Positions 8,042 through 17,312 of a stretch of DNA of 57,342 nt are shown in pieces. Where the stretch lies: assembly GCA_900472605.1 (NCBI GenBank), contig UCJD01000016.1, positions 1 to 57,342 of the forward strand, in the 5' to 3' direction. The translations under genes and the position numbers were made by a program. The stretch's first letter is position 1, and each line of letters begins with the position of its first letter. The DNA is from Hyphomicrobiales bacterium (lineage in GTDB: Bacteria; Pseudomonadota; Alphaproteobacteria; Rhizobiales; Rhizobiaceae). The notes under the pieces are model-generated. The model made no database searches, was not told where the DNA came from, and worked only from the letters and a program-made list of their open reading frames with translations.

Positions 8042-8500
8042 ATGAGCGTTTTTCAGACATTGCCGGTTGTTGTGATTCTATCCCTGATGCCGTTCAGCCA
8101 GATTTCGGCCATGCCGGTGACGGCGCTTCCCGAGGTAGCGGGCAACCGCGACATCATCCGCGTGCAGACCATGTGCGATTTTCGCGGCTGCTTCACCTTC
8201 GGCAAGACGCAGTCGTTCACGCCATCCTATGTGCAGCCGAACTACCGGCCGCCGACGGCGACGGGGCCGACCTATTATCGCCCGCGCGAGATGGGGCCCG
8301 CGCCGCAATACTACAACACGCAGCCGCCGAGCCGCTACCAGGCGCCGCGGACACAGACGCGGGCCGCGCGACCGAAGACGCCCGATCGCAATTTCCATGT
8401 CGATTGGTGCCGCAACCAGTATCGCAGCTACAATCCGAAGACCGATCGCTTCGTGACCTACGAGGGGATCTACAAGACCTGCAACTCGCCCTTCGACTAG
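8042..8500 (+). CDS. BA14K-family secreted protein
   Basis: 152 residues starting MSVFQTLPVV, chosen because AAAGGA precedes this ATG and a signal peptide (VVVILSLMPFSQISA) follows at once. The middle is Pro/Tyr/Arg-rich (about residues 60-115). The C-terminus WCRNQYRSYNPKTDRFVTYE ending in YKTC is the BA14K signature: a Trp-Cys-x8-Tyr-x-P repeat motif and a closing Cys. BA14K proteins are rhizobial and Brucella envelope proteins, described as immunoreactive and lectin-like. The gene stands alone downstream of tRNA-Leu on the other strand. Confidence 0.85.
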   Translation: MSVFQTLPVVVILSLMPFSQISAMPVTALPEVAGNRDIIRVQTMCDFRGCFTFGKTQSFTPSYVQPNYRPPTATGPTYYRPREMGPAPQYYNTQPPSRYQAPRTQTRAARPKTPDRNFHVDWCRNQYRSYNPKTDRFVTYEGIYKTCNSPFD

Positions 8501-8544
8501 GCTACTGCCAGGTCACCGGGAGAGCCGCATTAGATGCCGGGCTG

Positions 8545-8850
8545 TCACTCGGGCTGGCTTTCCTTGGACGCCCTGTCCGTGTGGCCGAGGTCGCGATCAG
8601 GGTCGATGATATCGCGGATGCGCTGTTTCAGCTCCTTGGGCCCGGGAAAGCCACCGTCGCGCTTGCGCTCCCAGATGAGGATGTCGTCGACGCGGATCTC
8701 GAAATTGCCGCCGGTGCCGGGGATGAGCGCCACTTCGCCCAGGCTGTCGGTGAAGGTCTGCAACAGTTCCTGCGCCATCCAGCCGGCGCGCAGCAGCCAG
8801 TTGCACTGGGTGCAGTAGAGAATGGTCACGCGCGGTTTTTTCTCGGTCAT
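8545..8850 (-). CDS. SelT/SelW/SelH-family (Rdx) redox protein
   Basis: 101 residues with the thioredoxin-like opening VTILYCTQCNWLLRAGWMAQELL. Cys13 and Cys16 form the C-x-x-C that replaces Cys-x-x-Sec of selenoprotein W. GTGGNFEIRVDDILIWERKR and GFPGPKELKQRIRDIIDP complete the family pattern. It is probably a cytosolic thiol-redox protein; the physiological substrate is unknown for bacterial members. It is divergent from the downstream amidotransferase gene. Confidence 0.88.
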   Translation of the reverse strand: MTEKKPRVTILYCTQCNWLLRAGWMAQELLQTFTDSLGEVALIPGTGGNFEIRVDDILIWERKRDGGFPGPKELKQRIRDIIDPDRDLGHTDRASKESQPE

Positions 8851-8989
8851 GGGGGCTTTCCGTCAGGCTTCGGACATGTCGGTCCAGTTGCGCCGAGCTT
8901 ACGAAGTGGCCGTGTGCGACGCAACGGATATTGCAATGCGCAGTGGCTTGGTGTTCTTCCTGCCGCCTGAAGAGATACAGGAGATGCCG

Positions 8990-9727
8990 ATGCGGGTTGC
9001 CGTCGTCGAAAACATGAAGAACACGTCGCTGGGGACGCTCGGCATTGCGCTGGCCGAAGCCAATGCCACGCTCGACATCTACCAGCCCTATCTCGACGGC
9101 CGGCTGCCGCAGAGCATTTTCGAGCATGATGCGCTTGTCGTGCTTGGCGGCGAGCAGGACGCGCTCGACGATGCGAACTATCCCTATCTGCCCGGGCTGG
9201 CGCGGCTGATGCAGCGCTTTTGCGAGGCAGGCAAAGCGGTGATGGGCATTTGCCTTGGATCGCAGATCCTGGCGCGCGCCTATGGCGCGGAAAACCATCT
9301 TGGCCGGCAGCTGGAGTTCGGCTGGAAACCTGTCGAGATGACGGAAGAGGGCAAGGCGGATCCGCTGCTTTCCGGCCTCGACGCCGATTTCACCACCTTC
9401 GAGTGGCACAGCGATACATTCACGTTGCCCGAGGGCGCCTGCCTGCTTGCGACAAGCCCTCTCGTGCGCAACCAGGCCTTCCGGCTTGGCCGCGCGACCT
9501 ATGGCACGCAATTTCACTTCGAGGCCAGCCGTGCGGTGGTGGAGGGTTGGAAGACGGGCTTCGAGGCGACGATCGAGCGGATGGAGCCGGGCTGGCTGCA
9601 GCGCCACCCCGATCTGGCTCCGGTGGATGGTGCGGCCGCCGACGCCAGCGGCCTTGCGATCTCGCGCAACTGGGTTGCGATGATCGAGGTCGCGACGGCG
9701 AAGGAACAGGCCGCCGCCAGCGCCTGA
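8990..9727 (+). CDS. Class I glutamine amidotransferase-like protein
   Basis: 245 residues from ATG 8990 (MRVAVVENMK); an ATG two codons earlier (8984) is equally open, but AGGAG is better spaced for 8990. The class I GATase core has nucleophile Cys88 in MGICLGSQ, the strand pattern of GMP-synthase-like GATases and the catalytic His-x-Glu in TQFHFEAS near 175. No synthetase domain is attached. Stand-alone members of this group include gamma-glutamyl hydrolases of polyamine or amino-sugar pathways, but the substrate here cannot be fixed. It is convergent with the dehydrogenase operon and may belong functionally to it. Confidence 0.85.
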   Translation: MRVAVVENMKNTSLGTLGIALAEANATLDIYQPYLDGRLPQSIFEHDALVVLGGEQDALDDANYPYLPGLARLMQRFCEAGKAVMGICLGSQILARAYGAENHLGRQLEFGWKPVEMTEEGKADPLLSGLDADFTTFEWHSDTFTLPEGACLLATSPLVRNQAFRLGRATYGTQFHFEASRAVVEGWKTGFEATIERMEPGWLQRHPDLAPVDGAAADASGLAISRNWVAMIEVATAKEQAAASA

Positions 9728-9779
9728 GCATATGGCTGACGGCGCCGGCCATCAGCCGGCCGCCGCCAGCCCGCCAGCA

Positions 9780-11054
9780 TCAACCCGCTTTCAGGCCCGG
9801 GCTTGCATCGCCGCCCGTGAGTTCCGGCATCAGATCGGCGATCTTCACCACCTTGCCGCTTCGTGCGCTCGATAGCGCGGCGATCCCCGTCAGCACCGAC
9901 ATGGCACCGGCGCGGGTGCCGGCGCGCTGGCCGAGGCGGTCTTCCATGCCGGGCTTGAAGATCATGTTGCGCATGCGGTCATCGCCGCCATAGTGGCCGC
10001 CGGAGAAATGCGGCACGACGATGCGCTCCACCGGTTCCCTGCCCTTTGGAAAGTTGCGGATCAGAAGGATCGTGTCCTCGTCCGGCGTTTCCCATGGCTG
10101 CTTTTCGAATTGCCGCAACTCGATCCGCCCCTCGGTGCCGTTGAAGGCGATGTGGTGGCCTTCGATCGGCTGGAAGGTGTTCAGCGAATAGGAGACGTGG
10201 ACGTTGTTCCTGTAGCGCAGGCTGACGACCATGGTGTCGGGAATATCGATATCCTCGCGATAGACGCAGCCGTCACGAAAATAGCCGTCGATCTCGGAGG
10301 GGTCTTCATAGAGCGCGTCGAGGAAAGGATCGGCCTCGAGATCGAGGTAGTAATCGCATTCCCCGCTGTGCGGACAGAGCTTGCAGCGCGGGCCGCGGAA
10401 CGGGCCTTTGCGGCCGTAATTCTGCAGGTCGGCAAACGAGGTGACGGCCTCGGGATCGCTGTCGAGATACCAGTTCAGCAAATCGAAGTGGTGGGTCGCC
10501 TTGTGGACGAAGAGGCTGCCGGAATTCTCCGTATAGGCATGCCAGCGGCGGAAGTAATCGGCGCCGTGTTTCGTGTCGAGGTACCAGTGAAAATCGACGG
10601 AGGTGACGCGGCCGATCTCGCCCGAGGAGAGCAGTTCCTTGATCTTGGCGGCGGTTGGCGCGTAGCGGTAGTTGAAGGAGACGTCGACGCGCTTGCCGCT
10701 GCGCTTTTCGGCATCGAGAATGCGGCGGATCTTGTCGACGGCTGTGGTCATCGGCTTTTCGGTGATGACGTCTATGCCCGCCTCCAGCGCGCGCACGACG
10801 ATGTCGTCATGCGTATAATCGGGCGTGCAGACGATCACCATGTCGACCTGCTGCTCCGCGAGCATGGCGTCGATATTCTCGTAGATCGGGGCGTTGCTGC
10901 CGATCATCGTGCGGGCGCGTTCGGCGCGCAGCGAATTGGTATCGACGATCGCCACCAGATCCACATGCTCGCGCCAGCCGGCCAGCAATTCCTTGCCCCA
11001 CATGGTCGTTCCGCGATTTCCGGTGCCTATCAGTGCGAAGCGGCGTTTCTCCAT
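9780..11054 (-). CDS. Gfo/Idh/MocA-family dehydrogenase with Cys cluster
   Basis: 424 residues starting MEKRRFALIGTGNRG; AAGGAGGATC lies 7 bases upstream, so the in-frame ATG at 11072 (which contains that site) is rejected. The N-terminal Rossmann fold has GTGNRG and the family lysine in VITEKPM near 95. The substrate domain contains HKATHHFDLLNWY. An unusual insert near residues 195-215 reads CKLCPHSGECDYY, spaced like a structural zinc site. It is the last gene of the leftward operon 13171-9780. Substrate unknown; an NAD(P)-dependent sugar or polyol oxidation is expected. Confidence 0.85.
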   Translation of the reverse strand: MEKRRFALIGTGNRGTTMWGKELLAGWREHVDLVAIVDTNSLRAERARTMIGSNAPIYENIDAMLAEQQVDMVIVCTPDYTHDDIVVRALEAGIDVITEKPMTTAVDKIRRILDAEKRSGKRVDVSFNYRYAPTAAKIKELLSSGEIGRVTSVDFHWYLDTKHGADYFRRWHAYTENSGSLFVHKATHHFDLLNWYLDSDPEAVTSFADLQNYGRKGPFRGPRCKLCPHSGECDYYLDLEADPFLDALYEDPSEIDGYFRDGCVYREDIDIPDTMVVSLRYRNNVHVSYSLNTFQPIEGHHIAFNGTEGRIELRQFEKQPWETPDEDTILLIRNFPKGREPVERIVVPHFSGGHYGGDDRMRNMIFKPGMEDRLGQRAGTRAGAMSVLTGIAALSSARSGKVVKIADLMPELTGGDASPGLKAG

Positions 11055-11117
11055 CGGATGATCCTCCTTCATGCGTGCGGAAACGAGTGTGTTGTTTTGC
11101 CTCTGATCCGTGCCAAA

Positions 11118-11945
11118 TCAGATCCGGCAGCAGTCGTGGAAGCGCTCGACGCAGGTGCGGATCACCTCGTCGGCCGGGCGTTTCCACCAGTTCTCCGCCG
11201 AGAATATCTCGACCTCCTGCGCACCCTGAAAGCCTGATACCTCCACCATCCGTCTTATGCCCTTCAGGTCGATGACGCCATCGCCCATCATGCCGCGGTC
11301 GGTCAGCATGTCCCGCGTCGGGACCAGCCAATCGCAGATGTGATGCGCGAGAATGCGCCGCTCGCGCCCGGCGCGGGCGATCTGGCGCGCCAGATCGGGG
11401 TCCCACCAGACATGGTAGACGTCGATCGCAACGCCCACCCCCTCGCCCAGCGCCTCGCACATGTCGAGCGCCTGGCCGAGCGTGTTCACGCAGGAGCGGT
11501 CGGCGGCATACATCGGATGCAGCGGCTCGATCGCCAGCGGCACGCCGGCGGCGCGGGCATGCGGGAGCGTGGCGGCGATGCCGTCGCGGACCATGCTGCG
11601 GGCGTCATCGATATTCTTCGAGCCGCCGGCGAGCCCGCCGACCACAAGCACGAGGCAATCGGCGCCCAAAGCGGCGGCCTCGTCGATGGCGCGCTTGTTG
11701 TCGTCGATCGCCGATTGGCGATCTTCCGCGTCGGCTGCCGGAAAGAAGCCGCCGCGGCAAAGGCCGGTGAGCTTGATGCCGTTGTCGCGAACGATGCGCA
11801 CCGCTTCGGCGAGCCCGATCCTGGCGACCTGATCGCGCCAGGGGGCGATCGAGGTGATGCCGTGCTTCAGGCAGAGATCGACCGCTTCGGCGAAGCCGCA
11901 TTGCTCTCGTATTGTCGCGAGGTTGATGGATAGATCGTCTACCAT
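11118..11945 (-). CDS. Xylose isomerase-like TIM-barrel sugar isomerase/epimerase
   Basis: 275 residues of the AP-endonuclease-2/xylose-isomerase-like fold. The metal ligands expected of this family are visible: Glu in LAIEPLHP, Asp in VAIDVYHVWWD, the His-His of LAHHICDW and Glu near the end in AQEVEIFS. It should isomerise, epimerise or dehydrate a (keto)sugar in the cytosol. It lies between two Gfo/Idh/MocA dehydrogenases in the same operon, an arrangement known from inositol and 3-keto-glycoside pathways. The exact reaction is not assignable. Confidence 0.82.
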   Translation of the reverse strand: MVDDLSINLATIREQCGFAEAVDLCLKHGITSIAPWRDQVARIGLAEAVRIVRDNGIKLTGLCRGGFFPAADAEDRQSAIDDNKRAIDEAAALGADCLVLVVGGLAGGSKNIDDARSMVRDGIAATLPHARAAGVPLAIEPLHPMYAADRSCVNTLGQALDMCEALGEGVGVAIDVYHVWWDPDLARQIARAGRERRILAHHICDWLVPTRDMLTDRGMMGDGVIDLKGIRRMVEVSGFQGAQEVEIFSAENWWKRPADEVIRTCVERFHDCCRI

Positions 11946-12022
11946 GTTTGCCGGGCCCCGCTTTCATGCGGGGCAACAGGCGCGATCACCATGAATGCAT
12001 AGTGCGCTATATCATGCATGGC

Positions 12023-13171
12023 TCAGAACTCCAGCCGGGGCACATCGAGCCACCGGCGTTCGGCCCAGGATTTCAGCCCGAGTTCGGCGAGCTGCACGCC
12101 CTTGGCGCCGGCTTCCAGACCGTAGGGCCAAGGTGCGTCCTCGGCGACATGGCGCAGGAACATCTCCCACTGCGCCTTGAAGCCGTTGTCGAAGGCCTGC
12201 GTGTCGGGCACCTCGTCCCAGGTCTTGTAGAAATCGATCGTCTGCGGCTGGTCGGGGTTCCAGACCGGCTTGGGCGTGTTGACGCGGTGCTGGGTCCAGC
12301 ATTTCGTCAGCCCAGCGACGGCCGAGCCGTGGGTTCCGTCGACCTGGAAGGTGACGAGATCGTCGCGCCGCACGCGCACGGCCCAGGACGAGTTGATATG
12401 GGCGATCGCGCCACCTTCGAGCTCGAAGGTGGCGTAGGCGGCGTCATCGGTGTCGCAAGGATAAGGTTTGCCCTGCTCGTCGATGCGGGTCCCGATATGG
12501 GTGGCGCCGAGGCAGGATACCGATTTGACCTCTCCGAAAAGGTTGTCGAGCACGTAGCGCCAGTGGCACAGCATGTCGAGGATGATGCCGCCGCCATCGG
12601 CCTTGCGGTAATTCCACGACGGGCGCTGCGCCGGCACGCCCCAATCGCCCTCGAATACCCAATAGCCGAATTCGCCGCGCACGGAGAGAATCTTGCCGAA
12701 GAAGCCCGAATCGCGCAGCAACGCCAGCTTGCGCAGGCCCGGCAGGAAGAGCTTGTCCTGTACGACGCCATGCTTGAGCCCTGAGGCGCGCGCCTTGCGG
12801 GCGAGATCGATTGCGACCTCCAGATCGTCGGAAATCGGCTTTTCGCAATAGACGTGCTTGCCGGCATCGAGCGCCCGGGAGAGCAGCTCGGCGCGCATGA
12901 GCGTGGTGCCGGCATCGAAAAAGATCTGGTCGTCGGGATTCTTGAGCACCGCATCGAGATCGGTCGACCAGCGCTTGATGCCGTGTCGCTTCGCCAGCTC
13001 CTCCATCTTGGCGGCGCTGCGGCCGACGATGATGGGATCGATCTCGAGCTTCTCGCCTGATTTCAGCGTCAGGCCACCCTGATCGCGGATCGCTAGAATC
13101 GAGCGGACGAGGTGCTGGTTGTACCCCATGCGGCCCGTTACGCCGTGCAGAATTATCCCTAGACGTGCCAT
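12023..13171 (-). CDS. Gfo/Idh/MocA-family dehydrogenase
   Basis: 382 residues from ATG 13171 (MARLGIILHGVTGRMG), preceded by GGGAGGCAG; the upstream in-frame ATG at 13210 is not supported. The N-terminal nucleotide-binding motif is GVTGRMG, a variant of the usual G-x-G-x-x-G. The family lysine is in VYCEKPISD near 102, and the catalytic region includes MLCHWRYVLDNLFG. First gene of the leftward operon. A palindromic operator candidate at 13235-13252 lies 64 bases upstream, and the TetR gene is immediately beyond. Substrate unknown. Confidence 0.85.
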   Translation of the reverse strand: MARLGIILHGVTGRMGYNQHLVRSILAIRDQGGLTLKSGEKLEIDPIIVGRSAAKMEELAKRHGIKRWSTDLDAVLKNPDDQIFFDAGTTLMRAELLSRALDAGKHVYCEKPISDDLEVAIDLARKARASGLKHGVVQDKLFLPGLRKLALLRDSGFFGKILSVRGEFGYWVFEGDWGVPAQRPSWNYRKADGGGIILDMLCHWRYVLDNLFGEVKSVSCLGATHIGTRIDEQGKPYPCDTDDAAYATFELEGGAIAHINSSWAVRVRRDDLVTFQVDGTHGSAVAGLTKCWTQHRVNTPKPVWNPDQPQTIDFYKTWDEVPDTQAFDNGFKAQWEMFLRHVAEDAPWPYGLEAGAKGVQLAELGLKSWAERRWLDVPRLEF

Positions 13172-13234
13172 GTCTGCCTCCCTGCTGATGTCGTGAATGG
13201 CCGGACGCACGAGACCGCGCGGCTCCTCCCGGCC

Positions 13235-13252
13235 AGTAACTAAACAGTTACT
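13235..13252. promoter_or_regulatory. TetR operator candidate, site 1
   Basis: AGTAACT-AAAC-AGTTACT: perfect 7-base arms around a 4-base spacer, between the TetR gene and the dehydrogenase operon. It shares its core with sites at 14097 and 26001. Confidence 0.7.
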
Positions 13253-13304
13253 TGATGACAGACGAAAAGCGCCGCTGTCAATAGCGAAGATCGAATTTCA
13301 GATT

Positions 13305-13973
13305 TCAGGCCTTGATCGACGCGAGCGTGACGTGGACGATGTGGCGCTCCCAGGCGTCGAGATTCCCAGTATCCGCAAGGTCGCGGCCAAAGATGGTCGA
13401 AAGCGTGTACTGGTTGGAAATGTAGAAATAGCCGAGCGACGCGATGGTCAGATAGACGTTCAGCGGATCGGCGGACTCGATGAAGACGCCCGCCTTCTTG
13501 CCGCGATCAAGCACCTCGGTCAGCTCGACGATCAGATGCGAATGCAGTTCCTTCAGCCGCACCGACTGACGCAGCCAGCGGGCGCGGTGCAGGTTCTCGG
13601 TCCCCAGCAGACTCAGGAATTCGGGATGCTTGTGGAAATAGCGCCAGGTGAACAGCGCCAGTTCGGCGATCCCCTCTTCCGGGCTGCGGTCGCCGATATG
13701 TAGCTCGCGCTCGGCGGTGCGGATGCCGACATAGGCTTCTTCGAGCACATGCAGATAGAGCTGCTCCTTGTCGCCAAAGTAGTGGTAGAGCATGCGCTTG
13801 TTGGTGCCAGCGCGCTCGGCGATGGCATCGACGCGGGCACCGCCCATGCCGTTTTCGGCAAATTCCCGGGTCGCGGCTTCGAGAATGGCGGCGCGCGTTC
13901 GCTCGGGATCGCGCTGCAGGACACGATCCTGCGAGCGCCGCTTCGCCGGTTTCTTCTCTCCGCTGCCATCCAT
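13305..13973 (-). CDS. TetR/AcrR-family transcriptional regulator
   Basis: 222 residues. After a basic N-terminus, residues about 27-72 form the TetR DNA-binding domain (RAAILEAATREFAENG, then VDAIAERAGTNKRMLYHYFGDKEQLY). The C-terminal ligand-binding part includes FTWRYFHKHPEFL and YFYISNQYTLSTIFG. It lies between a leftward catabolic operon and a rightward ABC-transporter operon, with similar palindromes on both sides (13235 and 14097), so it very probably represses both and itself. A third copy before uxaC extends the predicted regulon. The inducer is unknown. Confidence 0.9.
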   Translation of the reverse strand: MDGSGEKKPAKRRSQDRVLQRDPERTRAAILEAATREFAENGMGGARVDAIAERAGTNKRMLYHYFGDKEQLYLHVLEEAYVGIRTAERELHIGDRSPEEGIAELALFTWRYFHKHPEFLSLLGTENLHRARWLRQSVRLKELHSHLIVELTEVLDRGKKAGVFIESADPLNVYLTIASLGYFYISNQYTLSTIFGRDLADTGNLDAWERHIVHVTLASIKA

Positions 13974-14096
13974 CCCTTGCTACCCTTTCCGTTAAACCTC
14001 GCGCTCATAGTTGTTTATGAACAGATTGTAAAAAGCCAAGCCGGATGATCCCGTCACCACATGTCGCTTGACAGTCCCGGTGCTTCTTCATAGCTT

Positions 14097-14112
14097 GTAA
14101 CCAAATAGTTAT
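14097..14112. promoter_or_regulatory. TetR operator candidate, site 2
   Basis: GTAACC-AAAT-AGTTAT: inner arms TAAC/GTTA match perfectly, outer bases differ. It lies between tetR and the solute-binding-protein gene, 64 bases before its start. Confidence 0.65.
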
Positions 14113-14175
14113 TTGTTGCAAGAGAAACCAGCAAGGAGCGTGTGGAGGCGCTCCCCAAGGGAGGAGGAAAAACAG

Positions 14176-15462
14176 ATGACGTTTCGTGTGAGCAGACGCA
14201 ATTTCGTTGCGGGAGGAGCCACGCTCCTTTCGCTGTCCGCACTGGGGCCTATGGCTTTTGCCGCCGACGCCCGCCTGCGGCTTTTGTGGTGGGGTTCGCA
14301 GCCGCGCGCCGACCGCACCAACAAGGTTTCGGAACTCTACAAGGCCAAGAATTCCGGCACGTCGATCACAGGCGAGTTCCTGGGCTGGAGCGATTACTGG
14401 CCGCGCCTGGCGACACAGGTCGCCGGCCGCAACGCGCCCGACGTGATCCAAATGGATTACCGCTATATCGTCGAATATGCGCGGCGCGGGGCGCTGGCGC
14501 CGCTCGAATCCTACATGCCGTCGAAGCTTGATCTTGGGGATTTCGATCCCGCCCAGATCGAAGGCGGCAAGGTGGACGGACATCTCTACGGCATCAGCCT
14601 CGGCGCGAACTCGGCGTCCACTGTGGTCAACACCGTGGCGCTGCAGGAAGCCGGCATCGAAGCGCCCACCAACAAGACGACCTGGGAAGAACTCGGCAAG
14701 ATGGGCGCCGAGATCACCAAGGCCGGCAAGCGCAAGGGCTTCTTCGGCTTTGCCGACGGCAGCGGCGCAGAGCCGCTGTTCGAAAACTACGTGCGCCAGC
14801 GCGGCAAGGCGCTCTACACGGCGGATTCGAAGATCGCCTTCGGCGCGGACGACGCCTCCGAGTGGTTCGACATGTGGGCCAAGTTTCGCGAGGCGAAAGC
14901 CTGCGTGCCCCCCGATGTGCAGGCGCTCTACAAGGACACGATCGACACCGCGCCGCTGACGCTCGGGAAGGCTGCGATCGATTACGCGCACAGCAACCAG
15001 TTCGTCGGCTTCCAGGCCGTGGTCAAGGACAAGCTGACGCTCAGCAACTATCCGCTGATCAAGGCGGATTCCAAGGGCGGTCACTATCGCAAGCCGTCGA
15101 TGTTCTTCTCGGTCTCGGCGCAGTCAAAGGCGCTCGACCAGGCGGTCGATTACGTCAACTTCTTCGTCAAGAACCCCGATGCCGCCAAGGTGCTCGATGT
15201 CGAGCGCGGCATTCCGGAATCTAAGGCGATGCGCGATGTCGTGGCCGGCATGCTCGACGATACCGGCAAGATTCCGCTGAACTATGTGGCCAATCTCGGC
15301 GATCTCGCCGGGCCGCTGCCGCCGCCGCCGCCGACGGGCGCCGGTGAAGGGCAGACGGTGCTGCGCCAGCTCGCCGAGCAGGTCGCCTTCGGCCAGGTCA
15401 CGCCCGCCGACGCCGGCAAACAGCTTGTCGACGAGATCACGCGCCTTCTCGCGCGGGGTTGA
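14176..15462 (+). CDS. Sugar ABC transporter substrate-binding protein, Tat-exported
   Basis: 428 residues starting MTFRVSRRNF; GGGAGGAGG lies upstream, and the earlier ATG 14113 would bury the signal. The N-terminus SRRNFVAGGATLLSLS is a twin-arginine signal ending near AFAADA, so the protein is probably folded before export to the periplasm. The mature part is a family-1 extracellular solute-binding protein (LRLLWWGSQPRADRTNK, FLGWSDYWPRL, PDVIQMDYRYIVEYA). It delivers an oligosaccharide or sugar derivative to the two permeases that follow. First gene of the rightward operon under operator site 2. Confidence 0.9.
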   Translation: MTFRVSRRNFVAGGATLLSLSALGPMAFAADARLRLLWWGSQPRADRTNKVSELYKAKNSGTSITGEFLGWSDYWPRLATQVAGRNAPDVIQMDYRYIVEYARRGALAPLESYMPSKLDLGDFDPAQIEGGKVDGHLYGISLGANSASTVVNTVALQEAGIEAPTNKTTWEELGKMGAEITKAGKRKGFFGFADGSGAEPLFENYVRQRGKALYTADSKIAFGADDASEWFDMWAKFREAKACVPPDVQALYKDTIDTAPLTLGKAAIDYAHSNQFVGFQAVVKDKLTLSNYPLIKADSKGGHYRKPSMFFSVSAQSKALDQAVDYVNFFVKNPDAAKVLDVERGIPESKAMRDVVAGMLDDTGKIPLNYVANLGDLAGPLPPPPPTGAGEGQTVLRQLAEQVAFGQVTPADAGKQLVDEITRLLARG

Positions 15463-15467
15463 CCGAG

Positions 15468-16430
15468 ATGAGCAATGCGATGCGCGCGACGGCTGACCGG
15501 GCCGCGACGGCGGAGCAGTATCAGGGAGTGGTCGCCGACAGCCGTTGGCGACGCCTCCTTGCCGCCAACGGGCCGGGATATCTCTTTCTTCTTCCCTGGC
15601 TGATCGGCTTCCTGGGGCTGACGCTCGGGCCGGCGCTGGTGTCGCTCTACCTGTCGTTTACAGATTTCGACATGATCCGCTCGCCCGAGTGGGTGGGTGC
15701 TGCGAACTATGTGCGCATCACCACCGCGGACCCGAAGTTCGCGGCGGCGATGAAGGTGACGCTGACCTATGTCGTGCTGTCGGTGCCGTTCAAGCTGATC
15801 TTCGCGCTTCTGGTGGCGATGGCGCTCAACAAGGGGGTGCGGGGGCTGACCTTCTACCGCGCCGTCTTCTACCTGCCGTCGCTGCTCGGCGGCAGCGTGG
15901 CGATCGCCGTCCTGTGGCGGCAGCTCTTCGCCGGCGACGGCCTTGTCAACGCCGCGCTCTCGCAGATCGGCATCCAGGGGCCGAGCTGGATCTCGCATCC
16001 GAGCTACTCGATCTACACGCTGGTGGCGCTCAGCGTCTGGCAGTTCGGTTCGCCGATGATCATCTTCCTCGCTGGTCTCCGCCAGATTCCGACCGACATG
16101 TACGAGGCGGCCAGCCTCGACGGGGCCTCGAAGTTCCGGCAGTTCTACAAGATCACCCTGCCGCTCTTGACGCCGGTCATCTTCTTCAATGCCGTGGTGC
16201 AGACGATCGACGCTTTCAAGGCGTTCACCCCTGCCTTCATCATCTCCGGCGGATCGGGCGGGCCGATCAATTCGACGCTGTTCTACACGCTCTATCTCTA
16301 TCAGGAGGCGTTCGGGAATTTTCGCATGGGCTATGCTTCGGCTCTGGCGTGGATCCTGGTGCTGATCATCGCCGTGTTCACCGCCTTCTCGTTCCTGTCC
16401 TCACGCTACTGGGTGCATTACGATGACTAA
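15468..16430 (+). CDS. Sugar ABC transporter permease (MalF/UgpA type)
   Basis: 320 residues from ATG 15468 (MSNAMRATAD), 5 bases after the binding-protein stop; a TTG at 15459 overlapping that stop is possible but weaker. Six membrane segments begin with YLFLLPWLIGFLGLTLGPALVSLYLSF. The EAA coupling loop reads YEAASLDGASKFRQFYKITLPLLTP near 225-250. It forms the inner-membrane channel with the next gene, which it overlaps by 8 bases. Confidence 0.92.
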   Translation: MSNAMRATADRAATAEQYQGVVADSRWRRLLAANGPGYLFLLPWLIGFLGLTLGPALVSLYLSFTDFDMIRSPEWVGAANYVRITTADPKFAAAMKVTLTYVVLSVPFKLIFALLVAMALNKGVRGLTFYRAVFYLPSLLGGSVAIAVLWRQLFAGDGLVNAALSQIGIQGPSWISHPSYSIYTLVALSVWQFGSPMIIFLAGLRQIPTDMYEAASLDGASKFRQFYKITLPLLTPVIFFNAVVQTIDAFKAFTPAFIISGGSGGPINSTLFYTLYLYQEAFGNFRMGYASALAWILVLIIAVFTAFSFLSSRYWVHYDD

Positions 16431-17307
16431 CGGGATCACGACAGCGGTCGCCGCACCGCCATCCGACATCACCAAGCGCAGCCTGCCGGCCTCGATCGTC
16501 GTTCACACGCTGCTGATCATCGCCTCGCTGCTGATGCTCTATCCGCTGCTGTGGATGGTATCGGCCTCGGTGCGACCGGAAAACGAGATCTTCTCGTCCA
16601 CTTCGCTCATCCCGTCGTCGATCGATTTCTCGTCCTACGTACGCGGCTGGAGCGGGCTCGACATCACCTTCGGGCGGTTCTTCTGGAACTCGCTGGTGAT
16701 TTCGCTTCTGACGGTGACCGGCAACGTGGTGGCCTGTTCGCTGGCGGCCTACGCCTTCGCGCGACTACGCTTTGCCGGGCGGAACTTCTGGTTCGCAATC
16801 ATGCTCGGCACGCTGATGATCCCCTATCACGTGACGCTGATCCCGCAATATGTGCTGTTTCTCAACCTCGGCTGGGTGAACACCATCCTGCCGCTGGTCG
16901 TGCCGAAGTTTCTCGCCAGCGACGCCTTCTTCATCTTCCTGATGGTGCAGTTCTTCCGCGGCATCCCGCGCGAGCTCGATGAAGCGGCGATGATGGACGG
17001 TTGCAGCGCCTGGCGGATCTACTGGAAGATCATGCTGCCGCTCTCGCTGCCGGTGCTGGCGACGGCGGCGATCTTCTCCTTCATCTGGACCTGGGACGAT
17101 TTCTTCGGGCCGCTGATCTACCTCAACGACATGAATACCTACACGATCCAGCTCGGCCTGCGCACCTTCATCGATTCGAGCAGTTCATCGGACTGGGGCG
17201 GGCTGTTTGCCATGTCGACGCTGACGCTCGTGCCGGTGTTCTTCTTTTTCCTGTTCTTCCAGCGGCTCTTGATCGACGGCATCGCCACCACGGGCATGAA
17301 GCGGTGA
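16423..17307 (+). CDS. Sugar ABC transporter permease (MalG/UgpE type)
   Basis: 294 residues. The first membrane segment is VHTLLIIASLLMLYPLLWMVSAS. The MalG-type pattern follows (FFWNSLVISLLTVTGNVVACSLAAYAFARLRF), and the EAA loop is DEAAMMDGCSAWRIYWKIMLPLSLP near 187-212. The start overlaps the preceding permease gene by 8 bases, indicating translational coupling. The ATP-binding partner is two genes downstream. Confidence 0.92.
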   Translation: MTNGITTAVAAPPSDITKRSLPASIVVHTLLIIASLLMLYPLLWMVSASVRPENEIFSSTSLIPSSIDFSSYVRGWSGLDITFGRFFWNSLVISLLTVTGNVVACSLAAYAFARLRFAGRNFWFAIMLGTLMIPYHVTLIPQYVLFLNLGWVNTILPLVVPKFLASDAFFIFLMVQFFRGIPRELDEAAMMDGCSAWRIYWKIMLPLSLPVLATAAIFSFIWTWDDFFGPLIYLNDMNTYTIQLGLRTFIDSSSSSDWGGLFAMSTLTLVPVFFFFLFFQRLLIDGIATTGMKR

Positions 17308-17312
17308 ATGAC

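Noticed and set aside
7743..8045. ORFs over the tRNA-Leu gene on both strands
   Set aside because: They translate the tRNA and its flanks and have no protein-like features.
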